The notes beneath the pieces were generated by a model that was not told the origin of the DNA, searched no databases, and saw nothing but the letters and a program-made list of their open reading frames with translations. Source: Bacteroidales bacterium UBA6401 (GTDB lineage: Bacteria; Bacteroidota; Bacteroidia; Bacteroidales; UBA932). Taken from it: a DNA stretch of 20,970 bases. Location of the stretch: NCBI GenBank assembly GCA_002438635.1, contig DJPX01000001.1, positions 31,495 through 52,464 on the forward strand, read 5' to 3'. The position numbers and the translations under genes were made by a program. The stretch's first letter is position 1. Each line of letters opens with the position of its first letter. Positions 7,822 through 15,370 of the stretch are shown piece after piece.

Positions 7822-8964
7822 TTATCCTAAAAAAGCAAGTAGAACTCCTGCAGCAACGGCGCTACCTATAACCCCTGCCACATTGGGCCCCATAGCGTGC
7901 ATAAGCAGGTGATTGCCCGGATCGGCCTCCAATCCTACGGTTTCGGACACTCGAGCGGAATCGGGAACGGCTGAAACGCCGGCATTGCCGATAAGTGGGT
8001 TGATTTTGTTACCTTCTTTGAGAAACAAGTTCATAAATTTTGCAAACAATACCCCACATGTTGTGGCGATGACAAAGGAAAGCAGTCCTATAAAGAATAT
8101 TTTTACAGATCGTCCGCTTAAGAAAACATTGGCCTGGGTGGAGGCGCCTACTGTAAGGCCTATTAGAGTGGTGACTATGTCGATGAGTGGGCCGCTGGCT
8201 GTCTGGGCTAGCCTACGGGTAACTCCGGATTCCTTAAGAAGATTACCGAAGAATAGCATTCCCAGCAGTGGAAGTCCGGACGGAACTATGAATGCTGTGC
8301 ATAAGAAACCAGCTATTGGAAAGATTATTTTCTCTCGTTTACTTACCTCACGCGGTTTTTTCATTCGTATCAGCCTTTCCTTTTTAGTGGTGAGAGCCAG
8401 CATTATTGGCTTTTGAATTACAGGTACCATTGCCATATACGAGTAAGCGGAAACGGCTATGGCGCCCATAAGCTCTGGAGCAAGTTTGGAACTGAGGAAA
8501 ATGGCTGTTGGCCCGTCTGCCCCTCCGATTATTCCTATGGCTCCGGCTTCTGCCGGGCTGAATCCTATGTGCAGTGCTACGATGTATGCCCCGAAAATGC
8601 CAATCTGGGCAGCAGCTCCTATAAGCAGCAGTCTAGGCTGTGAGATTAGAGCAGAGAAGTCTGTCATAGCTCCAATCCCCAAAAATATCAAAGGAGGGTA
8701 CCAACCCTGTCTAACTCCCTGATACAAAATGTTAAGTACTGAACCTTCTTCGTAAATGCCTATGCTTAGACCATTAGGGAATGGAATATTTCCTACTATA
8801 ATTCCAAATCCGATAGGGACAAGCAGCATAGGCTCCCAGTGTTTCGATATGCCCAGGTATATGAAAACTATACCTATGCATATCATCATAAGGTGCGGGA
8901 AGGTGCAGTTTGCGAATCCGGTAAAACCCCAGAATTGGGAGAGTCCTTCTATTATCTGTTCCAT
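7822..8964 (-). CDS. mmdB: Na+-pumping decarboxylase beta subunit (OadB/MmdB family)
   Basis: This 380-residue integral membrane subunit decarboxylates carboxybiotin and couples this to Na+ export. It has around ten hydrophobic segments. The key family motif GGADGPTAIFLSS (147-159) contains D150, which corresponds to D203 of Klebsiella OadB, essential for Na+ coupling. Y176 in SAYSYMAMVPVIQKP lies 26 residues later, matching Y229 of that enzyme. The C-terminal conserved stretch GNAGVSAVPDSARVS (326-340) is also present. Its start shares one base with the stop of the biotin carrier gene (TAATG). The symbol is chosen from the CoA-type alpha subunit upstream; an oxaloacetate-type name is possible from this subunit alone. 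Confidence 0.93.
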   Translation of the reverse strand: MEQIIEGLSQFWGFTGFANCTFPHLMMICIGIVFIYLGISKHWEPMLLVPIGFGIIVGNIPFPNGLSIGIYEEGSVLNILYQGVRQGWYPPLIFLGIGAMTDFSALISQPRLLLIGAAAQIGIFGAYIVALHIGFSPAEAGAIGIIGGADGPTAIFLSSKLAPELMGAIAVSAYSYMAMVPVIQKPIMLALTTKKERLIRMKKPREVSKREKIIFPIAGFLCTAFIVPSGLPLLGMLFFGNLLKESGVTRRLAQTASGPLIDIVTTLIGLTVGASTQANVFLSGRSVKIFFIGLLSFVIATTCGVLFAKFMNLFLKEGNKINPLIGNAGVSAVPDSARVSETVGLEADPGNHLLMHAMGPNVAGVIGSAVAAGVLLAFLG

Positions 8965-9401
8965 TAGGCTATGATCATCAAAGTTTGACCTTCCTGTACT
9001 GTTTCTCCCTTATCTACCAGTACTTTCACTACCTTGCCATCTTTTTCGGCGAGTATGTCGTTTTCCATTTTCATCGCTTCCAATACTAGTAATCGCTCGC
9101 CTTTTTTTACAGTCTGACCAGGCGTTGCTGCTATACTGAGAATGGTTCCGGGAAGTGGAGTTTTAATGGCCACCTCACCGGAGCAAAGTGTGGCATCGTG
9201 TTGTGGCTTGATGGTTTCGGTGTTAGGGATGGAAGCCGACTTATTGATATGAGTGTTCGTTTTACTAGTGGGAGTAGGCGTTTTATCGATATTTACAGTG
9301 TACTCCCGTCCATTTACCATGGCTTTTACTGCGGAGCCATCTTTTTGGAGGAGTTCGACTTCGTAAGCGCGCCCGTTGACTGTTACTTTATATGAGTTCA
9401 T
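8964..9401 (-). CDS. Biotin carboxyl carrier protein of the decarboxylase
   Basis: This 145-residue protein carries the carboxyl group from the carboxyltransferase to the membrane beta subunit. The biotinyl domain fills the C-terminal 70 residues, with the biotin-attachment motif VLEAMKMEND and acceptor lysine K111. An N-terminal segment (1-40) with the repeated pattern VNGRAYEV / VNGREYTV precedes a Thr/Pro/Ser-rich flexible linker (about 40-75). It is separate from the alpha subunit, as in methylmalonyl-CoA decarboxylases, and not fused as in many oxaloacetate decarboxylases. It starts one base after the gamma-subunit stop and overlaps the beta-subunit start by one base. Confidence 0.93.
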   Translation of the reverse strand: MNSYKVTVNGRAYEVELLQKDGSAVKAMVNGREYTVNIDKTPTPTSKTNTHINKSASIPNTETIKPQHDATLCSGEVAIKTPLPGTILSIAATPGQTVKKGERLLVLEAMKMENDILAEKDGKVVKVLVDKGETVQEGQTLMIIA

Positions 9402-9402
9402 T

Positions 9403-9723
9403 TTATAGTCTGTTTGGTTGATGTCTAAAATTAGCCGATGGGTCTTTCCACCCGGTATTGTTCGTAGGTGAGAAAGTTATCTCTTTGCCATTTTTTGCTT
9501 CTTCCAATGCGTATGCTACGGCTATGGCAATGGCCACTTCTTCGACTTCATCGGCTTTTGTATCTAATTTAAGCTCTGTCTTCTCCTTTTTTGGGGATAG
9601 TAAACTCCCCATTAGTGAATACACACCCCATAGCACTAAAAGACAACAGAAGACCGTACTTACCGCTATGAGGGTGAGTATCAGCCCGTGGGGGTCATTT
9701 GATATGTTAAGAGTGTAGGTCAT
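9403..9723 (-). CDS. Decarboxylase gamma subunit (OadG family)
   Basis: This small 106-residue protein anchors and assembles the decarboxylase complex. It has one N-terminal membrane segment (about 14-39), then a Lys/Glu-rich stretch (SPKKEKTELKLDTKADEVEE) and an Ala/Ile-rich amphipathic segment VEEVAIAIAVAYALEEA (60-76), the usual pattern of the OadG_gamma family. The C-terminus is polar and extended. Its ATG overlaps the stop of the alpha gene as ATGA, so translation is probably coupled. Sequence conservation in this family is low, so the call rests on the pattern plus position between alpha and the biotin carrier. Confidence 0.85.
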   Translation of the reverse strand: MTYTLNISNDPHGLILTLIAVSTVFCCLLVLWGVYSLMGSLLSPKKEKTELKLDTKADEVEEVAIAIAVAYALEEAKNGKEITFSPTNNTGWKDPSANFRHQPNRL

Positions 9724-11231
9724 AGTGGCAGATTGTCGTGTTTTTTAGCCGGTACATCCTGCCTCTTTCCTTCTAGTGAAAGAAGGGCGCGTATAAGTCG
9801 GAAGCGAGTTTCTTGAGGCTCTATGACATCTTCGATGTAGCCTTTTTGAGCAGCCTGATAAGGATTGCAGAAAAGCTCGTCGTACTCCTGCTCGCTTATG
9901 TTTTTCAATATGCCTACAGCACCTTTTGCACCCATAACAGCGATTTCTGAAGTGGGCCAAGCATAGTTGATATCTCCTCTTAAATGCTTGCTGCTCATTA
10001 CTATATAGGCTCCGCCATAGGCCTTTCTTAGTGTAAGTGTTACCTTAGGCACTGTGGCTTCACCATAGGCGTAGAGAAGTTTTGCTCCATTCGAAATGAC
10101 GGCACCATATTCTTGTCTTGTTCCCGGAAGAAAGCCGGGAACATCTACCAAGGTTATAAGTGGAATTCCGAATGCATCGCAGAAACGAACGAACCTTGCA
10201 GCCTTGCGGCTGGCGTTTATATCCAGTACGCCGGACATTACAGTTGGCTGATTGGCAACGATACCCACCGATTTGCCACCAAGATGGGCAAACCCCACGA
10301 TAATGTTGGCTGCAAAATTTTTATGCACCTCGAAGAATTCACCATCATCAACTATCTCATTTATAACTTCGTACATGTTGTAGGCTTTGTTGTCCTGATC
10401 GGGGATAATATCCGATAGGCAGTCATTGGCCCTGTTAAAAGGATCGCTGGTTGCTCTTGGTGGGGCAGATGACAGGTTGTTCGAAGGAAGAAAACTTAGA
10501 AGTGTGCGAATATTTATCAGCAGGCTTTCTTCGCTTTCGCAGGCGAATTGGGCAACACCACTTTTAGAAGAATGCACATTGGCCCCTCCGAGGCTTTCCT
10601 GATCCACTTCCTCTCCTGTAACGCTTTTTACTACGGCAGGACCGGTAAGAAACATATAGGAAGTGCCCTGAACCATAAATATGAAGTCTGTAAGAGCGGG
10701 GGAATAAACCGCACCCCCGGCGCATGGACCCATTATGGCAGAGATCTGTGGTATGACTCCACTTGAAAGGATGTTTTTTTCGAAAATGTCCCCATATCCG
10801 GCCAATGCATCTATGCCTTCTTGTATTCGTGCTCCTCCCGAGTCATTAAGCCCTATTATGGGCGAGCCTGTTTTAAGGGCAAAGTCCATTACTTTGCAGA
10901 TTTTCTCCGACATCGTTTTGGAAAGAGAACCTCCACTAACCGTGAAATCTTGTGCATAGACATACACTATGCGACCATCTATGGTGCCTCGTCCGGTAAC
11001 TACGCCATCGCCATCTGGGTGTTGAGCGTCCATCCCGAAGTTGGTGCATCTATGGTGGACAAACATATCGAATTCTTCGAATGAATTTTTATCAAGAAGG
11101 AGTTCAAGTCTCTCTCTTGCAGTGAGTTTCCCCTTGGCATGCTGAGCCTCGATTCTTTTTTCACCTCCTCCCAGCAGAGCTGACTTTTTTCTGTCTAGAA
11201 GTTTTTTTGTCTTTTCAGTTTGAATGCTCAT
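9720..11231 (-). CDS. mmdA: Methylmalonyl-CoA decarboxylase alpha subunit / acyl-CoA carboxyltransferase
   Basis: This carboxyltransferase moves the carboxyl group of an acyl-CoA to biotin. It belongs to the propionyl-CoA carboxylase beta/MmdA family, with N- and C-terminal crotonase-like domains. Visible family signatures include GKLTARERLELLLD, GPCAGGAVYSPALTDF, PAVVKSVTGEEVD and LRKAYGGAYIVMSSKHL. Methylmalonyl-CoA is the likely substrate because beta, gamma and biotin carrier subunits follow directly; a carboxylase would need a biotin carboxylase, which is absent. I place the start at the ATG at 11231 (503 residues). A longer frame begins with TTG at 11264, but that codon lies inside a promoter-like TATATTTG box and adds residues atypical of the family. 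Confidence 0.93.
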   Translation of the reverse strand: MSIQTEKTKKLLDRKKSALLGGGEKRIEAQHAKGKLTARERLELLLDKNSFEEFDMFVHHRCTNFGMDAQHPDGDGVVTGRGTIDGRIVYVYAQDFTVSGGSLSKTMSEKICKVMDFALKTGSPIIGLNDSGGARIQEGIDALAGYGDIFEKNILSSGVIPQISAIMGPCAGGAVYSPALTDFIFMVQGTSYMFLTGPAVVKSVTGEEVDQESLGGANVHSSKSGVAQFACESEESLLINIRTLLSFLPSNNLSSAPPRATSDPFNRANDCLSDIIPDQDNKAYNMYEVINEIVDDGEFFEVHKNFAANIIVGFAHLGGKSVGIVANQPTVMSGVLDINASRKAARFVRFCDAFGIPLITLVDVPGFLPGTRQEYGAVISNGAKLLYAYGEATVPKVTLTLRKAYGGAYIVMSSKHLRGDINYAWPTSEIAVMGAKGAVGILKNISEQEYDELFCNPYQAAQKGYIEDVIEPQETRFRLIRALLSLEGKRQDVPAKKHDNLPL

Positions 11232-11261
11232 AGTAAAGAAAAGTTTACTAATTAAATCCGA

Positions 11262-11269
11262 CAAATATA
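11262..11269 (-). promoter_or_regulatory. Possible -7 box upstream of mmdA
   Basis: On the minus strand this reads TATATTTG, matching the Bacteroidota -7 consensus TAnnTTTG, about 30 bp upstream of the mmdA ATG. No TTTG is found at the matching -33 position (the region is T-rich), so the promoter is plausible but only half supported. Confidence 0.4.
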
Positions 11270-11448
11270 CTAAGTAATCCTTAAAAAATAACCTAATAAT
11301 CTTTTTGTGGCTTTTCGGTCTATATTTATTTTCTCGTCAGGTGTGTCCCTAGGTATATTTCCTCTTTGAAAAAAGCATATTCTCGAAAATCCACTACAAT
11401 AACTAATTTTTTAACGCTTACTATGAAACCGGAAGTCTATATTTGTCC
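11265..11448. other. AT-rich intergenic region between the DUF4301 gene and mmdA
   Basis: No gene and no GC-rich terminator hairpin is visible. Two short direct repeats occur: GTCTATATTT at 11318-11327 and 11435-11444, and TGTCCCTA at 11344-11351 and 11444-11451. They could be regulator half-sites upstream of the Na+ pump operon or chance in AT-rich DNA. The upstream operon may read into mmdA because no clear stop signal is seen. Confidence 0.4.
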
Positions 11449-12909
11449 CTAACAATGCGCATCTTTTAGAAGGTCAAGTACGACTTTTACAGGATTGAAA
11501 GTTTCGATAGGCACTTCTAAAAAGGCTGTAAGCCAGTCTGACATAGCCCCGTTCCATAGCCCCGGTAACTCAAGAGCTTTCAGTTCGCGGCCTTGATAAC
11601 TTTTATTACTGATAAAGCCGGTTTGAGGGTCGACATATTTGAGAAGATCGAATTTTTCTCCCATATAATCACGTATGCAGCATACTATATCTACAGGATT
11701 GAAGTGCGTGGCTTTTTTCATAAGCGATGGATCCGAGATTTGTACGCTTTCCAGAATTTGCAGTGAAGTACATCCGTCCTTGTCTCTTATTATGAAAGGG
11801 CCGCCACCCGGCTCTCCTTCATTGAGTACCATACCGCACACTCGGATAGGTCTATTCAACTTTTCGTATAGGGCCAATGCCCTTGTCTTGCAATCTTTTT
11901 GCTCTGGAAGTTCAATGCAGAATTCGCGGCGCAGGAATTCTTCTATTTCGTTACAAAGGGATTGGCATTCCTCTGTTGCAAAAGGATCGACAGGGATGGA
12001 GTTATAGCCCGGTATATAATTAACTAGTGGGCTTGCCGTCTGTACTGCAGTGAGTTGTTCGAATTCGGTAATGTAGCCAAACACCTGATCTCTTAGCATA
12101 AGAGCTTTTCCCATAAGGGCTTTTTTATATTTGGCAGTGATGGGTAGCAGTTTTTCCTTAGCCACATTATCAATATTTTTTATGCTTACCAGTTCCTCTT
12201 CAATGTCGTTAAGGTTATGTATCAAAGCGCCATGTCCGGCTGGTCGGGTGAGCACACTTCCATCTTCTTTTAGAAATGGCTTGTTGTCAGGGGTAACGGC
12301 TATTGTATTCGTAGATGGATCTTGGAATGTAAAACGGACATTATATTTTACTCCGTAACGTGCTTCGTATTTGTCTTTTATATCGTCAAGTGCATCTTGA
12401 AACAGACCTAAATGTTCCGGGGATACTGTAAAGCATAGATTTACAGAGCCATCTTCGTTACGCATATATTCATTACCTTCCACAAGGTGTTCGGCCATAG
12501 CAGTACGAACTTCATCTTTATAGCGATGGAATAAAAGCACTCCTTTAGGCTTGCTTCCATAGTCTAGTCCTTCTTTCCCGGTAAGCAGATCTGCGGTTTT
12601 AACCGGATCGTGGGGTGCTGTACCGAAAATGGATGGGTCGTAGAAAGCGAACCTTTCGATATTCTCGGCCAATTTGTCTATTGTCTCAGGCTTATGTGCG
12701 TACACGTCTTTGAACATTCTGGATGCAGCGCCTGAAGCAGGAGTGAATTTGCACCTTCCCTTTACACTAGCAGTACCGTTATAGTCAATGTATTCATTCA
12801 GTTTGTTTTCGTCAGCTCGTTCTATTCCGAGACCTACTTCTGCGGCTTGAACAATGTCAAGTTGAGGAAAACCTTTTTTGAAAATGTTGATTTGTTCGTC
12901 TTGTGTCAT
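11449..12909 (-). CDS. DUF4301 family protein (nucleotidyltransferase-like motifs)
   Basis: This 486-residue soluble protein has the pattern I associate with DUF4301, a family largely confined to Bacteroidota and without an established function. The conserved blocks are FTPASGAASRMFKD (55-68), KPKGVLLFHRY (120-130), TRPAGHGALIHNLND (221-235) and SIKNIDNVA (242-250). Their order resembles that of UDP-sugar pyrophosphorylases (glycine-rich LxGGxGTR loop, PKG lysine, PxGHGD, NxDN), so a nucleotide-sugar-type transferase fold is an inference. No substrate can be named. It is the last gene of its operon, 15 bp after the pdxB-like gene. Confidence 0.75.
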   Translation of the reverse strand: MTQDEQINIFKKGFPQLDIVQAAEVGLGIERADENKLNEYIDYNGTASVKGRCKFTPASGAASRMFKDVYAHKPETIDKLAENIERFAFYDPSIFGTAPHDPVKTADLLTGKEGLDYGSKPKGVLLFHRYKDEVRTAMAEHLVEGNEYMRNEDGSVNLCFTVSPEHLGLFQDALDDIKDKYEARYGVKYNVRFTFQDPSTNTIAVTPDNKPFLKEDGSVLTRPAGHGALIHNLNDIEEELVSIKNIDNVAKEKLLPITAKYKKALMGKALMLRDQVFGYITEFEQLTAVQTASPLVNYIPGYNSIPVDPFATEECQSLCNEIEEFLRREFCIELPEQKDCKTRALALYEKLNRPIRVCGMVLNEGEPGGGPFIIRDKDGCTSLQILESVQISDPSLMKKATHFNPVDIVCCIRDYMGEKFDLLKYVDPQTGFISNKSYQGRELKALELPGLWNGAMSDWLTAFLEVPIETFNPVKVVLDLLKDAHC

Positions 12910-12924
12910 AGTTGTAAAAGTGTT

Positions 12925-13959
12925 TTAGATAATGTGAAATTCTCTACGATATTTATATTTGATTCTTAATTCGTTAAATGCCCAAGGAGCCATTCTTAAC
13001 AGGAAATCGTCAGTGAAAATGGGGTAGTTGTACTGAAATATGCTCGCGATTTCCCCCTGACTCTTGCCCGTTATATCTACATGTATGGAATCCATACCAT
13101 CGATATCAGGCTTAGGAAAGAAATCGAATAACTCGCTAAATCCGAAAAATCTTGCTACGCTTCTAACTACTGACCGTGTCGCCGCTAATTTGCTCTGATA
13201 GGAGTATCCTGCTATATGAGGGGTTCCGATGTCTATTTTGTCGAGTAGTTCGATATTGATGTTTGGCTCATTGTTCCAGCAGTCTATAATTACTGGGCCT
13301 AGTTTGGGAATGGCATTAATCAAGTCATTATCCACTACAAGACCGCCTTGCGAAGTATTTATGAAAAAGGCTCCATATTTCATTTTTGCGAAGAAGGAGG
13401 CATTGGCCAATCCCTTCGTGCGCTCATTTAGTGGCAGGTGCAATGTGACGATATCGGAGTTTGCAAGTAGATAGTCGAGATTGCAAAATTGGCTTGGACT
13501 TTCTATATTGGCTTTCGGAGGGTCTTCTATCAAGACTTTGAATCCTAAAGCCCTGGCTGCCGTTTCTATTCTTTTCCCTGCAGAGCCATAACCTAAAATA
13601 CCTATTGTGCTACCACTTAATTGAATACTACGCCTTGCGGCGCATCCGTATATGGCGGAAAATACATAATTCGAAACTGCGCCGGCGGTAGTTCCCTTGG
13701 CATTTTGGAAATAGATGCCGTTATTGTTGCAGAATTGTGTGTCGATATGGTCCATACTCACAAGGGTGGTGGCGATCATCTTGACTTTGCTTCCCTCTAA
13801 AAGGGAGGCATTACATTTCGTGTGACCTTTTACGACCAAGGCATCGGCATCGCGTACGCTTTCGGGAGTTATCTCGTCTCCGGTAAGGTATTCCACCTGT
13901 GCGTATGGCTCGAATACTCCTTTTATAAAAGGAATTTCGGTATCTATTATGATTTTCAT
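12925..13959 (-). CDS. pdxB: PdxB-like 4-phosphoerythronate dehydrogenase, catalytic arginine replaced
   Basis: By family this enzyme oxidises 4-phosphoerythronate in the DXP-dependent vitamin B6 pathway. The 344-residue protein has the D-2-hydroxyacid dehydrogenase layout: substrate domain, NAD-binding GILGYGSAGKRIE (120-132), catalytic Glu E231 (WNNEP) and His H248 (TPHIAGYS), and a PdxB-type C-terminal dimerisation region ending in YRREFHII. Oddly, the catalytic arginine of the NxxRG motif is Gln (Q204 in NTSQGGLVVD; codon CAA), and the usual RSxTK substrate loop reads KGHTK. It may be inactive or have changed substrate. It overlaps the DUF721 stop by 4 bp (ATGA). Family assignment is firm; activity is uncertain. 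Confidence 0.8.
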   Translation of the reverse strand: MKIIIDTEIPFIKGVFEPYAQVEYLTGDEITPESVRDADALVVKGHTKCNASLLEGSKVKMIATTLVSMDHIDTQFCNNNGIYFQNAKGTTAGAVSNYVFSAIYGCAARRSIQLSGSTIGILGYGSAGKRIETAARALGFKVLIEDPPKANIESPSQFCNLDYLLANSDIVTLHLPLNERTKGLANASFFAKMKYGAFFINTSQGGLVVDNDLINAIPKLGPVIIDCWNNEPNINIELLDKIDIGTPHIAGYSYQSKLAATRSVVRSVARFFGFSELFDFFPKPDIDGMDSIHVDITGKSQGEIASIFQYNYPIFTDDFLLRMAPWAFNELRIKYKYRREFHII

Positions 13960-14279
13960 TTCAAAACTATTTTTTCTACAAATCCCACTTTAGGATCGTC
14001 TTGAATGAATAATTCATCTTCCTTTAGAGCGTTGTTGATGCGCTCTTTTATGGCTGCGCATTGGCTTTTTAAAAATGTACGGGCAACGCTCGAACTGAGC
14101 TTTACATAAAGGGTGCCGTCTTTAAAAAATAGCCCTAAGGTGTATTGCTGTGCTCCACTTAGGGTGTTCCATGCTTTGAATATCCTCCTGGTGTTAAGAG
14201 CGGGCACGGCTTTAAGGTATTTCATATAGGCTATGACCAAATCGCCTGCATTCTGAGCTGTTTTCTTTTCGAGTTTCAT
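13956..14279 (-). CDS. DUF721 (DciA-like) family protein
   Basis: This 107-residue protein fits the DUF721 family. It has an N-terminal helical stretch (LVIAYMKYLKAVPALNTRRI), a central AWNTLSGAQQYTLGLFFKDG, and the family-typical LYVKLSSSVARTFLKSQ segment. In several bacterial groups DUF721 proteins (DciA) help load the replicative helicase, and the gene commonly sits beside recF, as here. It overlaps recF and pdxB by 4 bp each (ATGA in both cases), so it is translationally coupled on both sides. Confidence 0.8.
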   Translation of the reverse strand: MKLEKKTAQNAGDLVIAYMKYLKAVPALNTRRIFKAWNTLSGAQQYTLGLFFKDGTLYVKLSSSVARTFLKSQCAAIKERINNALKEDELFIQDDPKVGFVEKIVLK

Positions 14280-15370
14280 TTGTGAAATTCTCCTTGTTTT
14301 ACTTCGTAATAACTACTTTCACACGTGAATTTATCCAGTATTTCTTTTACTCTTATGGAGTTAGTGTCTGAAAGAAAAATCTGTCCGAAGTCTTCACCTG
14401 AGACCATTTGAAGCAAATTCTCGGTGCGCTGCGTATCCAGTTTATCGAACAGGTCATCGAGTCCTAACATAGGGGCAAAGCCATAAATGTCTTTCATTAT
14501 GGAATACTGGGCAAATTTAAGAGCGACCAGAAAACATTTTTGCTGTCCTTGTGAGCCTATCTTCCGGATAGGTGCGCCATTCATTAAGAAGAGAAAGTCG
14601 TCGCGCTGTATCCCGCAAGAGGTGAACCCTAAAAGTCTGTCTTTTTTTCTGGACTCGGCCAGAAGTTTATTTAGCGGGGCTTTCTGCGTGTCGGAAACAT
14701 ATTGTATGTCGATGTTTTCTTTACAAGACGATAGTTCGTTATAGAATGCCTGAATGCGAGGCCTTAGTTTTTCGATTAGGGAGACTCTGTCCTTTGATAT
14801 GGTCTGCGAAAGATAACCTAGCGTGTAGTCGATGCTATCTAGAAGTTCATCGGTGCACTTGTCACTTTTTAGCAAGGCATTTCTTTGCAATAGCATCCTG
14901 TTGTATTTTTGAAGTGTCGATAGGTGTTCTTTGTTTAACTGAGAAAGAACGGATGATACGAATTTTCTTCTTAGATCACTACCTTCACTGACAAGAGCTC
15001 CATCGTTAGGACTCACCATTACTATAGGCAGCAGACCGATGTGTTCGCTTGTCCTAGTGTAAGCCTTCCCGTCTCGTGTGAGCTTTTTCTCCCCATCTGA
15101 AGAAACTTTAATGCTGATTTTGGCGTGAGTTCCATTCCCCATATCGTATGTTCCGGACATGGCAAATTCGCTTGTGCCTTTGCGAAAATTATACTTGTCC
15201 GTAGTGCTGAAGGCGCTTTTAGTCATAGATAGGTAGTAGATGGCATCCAGAAGATTGGTCTTCCCTTCTCCATTGCCTGAGCAAATGCAGTTCATGTTGG
15301 GGCTGAATTCCAATTCCTGTAATTCTATGTTTCGCCAGTTCTGTATTACTATTTTTTCAAGTCTTGGCAT
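14276..15370 (-). CDS. recF: DNA replication and repair protein RecF
   Basis: This 364-residue SMC-like ATPase helps load RecA at gaps together with RecO and RecR. The N-terminus RLEKIVIQNWRNI is typical. Walker A reads SGNGEGKTNLLDAI (31-44, K37); its first residue is Ser where Gly is usual, a mild change. The ABC-type signature is GSQGQQKCFLVALKFAQ, and the Walker B/D-loop block is MLGLDDLFDKLD. All functional motifs are in place and the length is normal. The start ATG at 15370 lies 22 bp inside the end of the recombinase gene; no other start fits the family N-terminus. Confidence 0.95.
   Translation of the reverse strand: MPRLEKIVIQNWRNIELQELEFSPNMNCICSGNGEGKTNLLDAIYYLSMTKSAFSTTDKYNFRKGTSEFAMSGTYDMGNGTHAKISIKVSSDGEKKLTRDGKAYTRTSEHIGLLPIVMVSPNDGALVSEGSDLRRKFVSSVLSQLNKEHLSTLQKYNRMLLQRNALLKSDKCTDELLDSIDYTLGYLSQTISKDRVSLIEKLRPRIQAFYNELSSCKENIDIQYVSDTQKAPLNKLLAESRKKDRLLGFTSCGIQRDDFLFLMNGAPIRKIGSQGQQKCFLVALKFAQYSIMKDIYGFAPMLGLDDLFDKLDTQRTENLLQMVSGEDFGQIFLSDTNSIRVKEILDKFTCESSYYEVKQGEFHK

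Noticed and set aside
11232..11264. Longer mmdA start at a TTG codon (MSDLISKLFFT...)
   Set aside because: The TTG is part of a TATATTTG promoter-like box, and the added residues are not typical of the family; the ATG at 11231 is preferred.
15250..15285. RecF Walker A begins with Ser (SGNGEGKT) where Gly or Ala is usual; could it be a dead ATPase?
   Set aside because: The essential GKT, the signature motif and Walker B are intact; the first position tolerates small residues.
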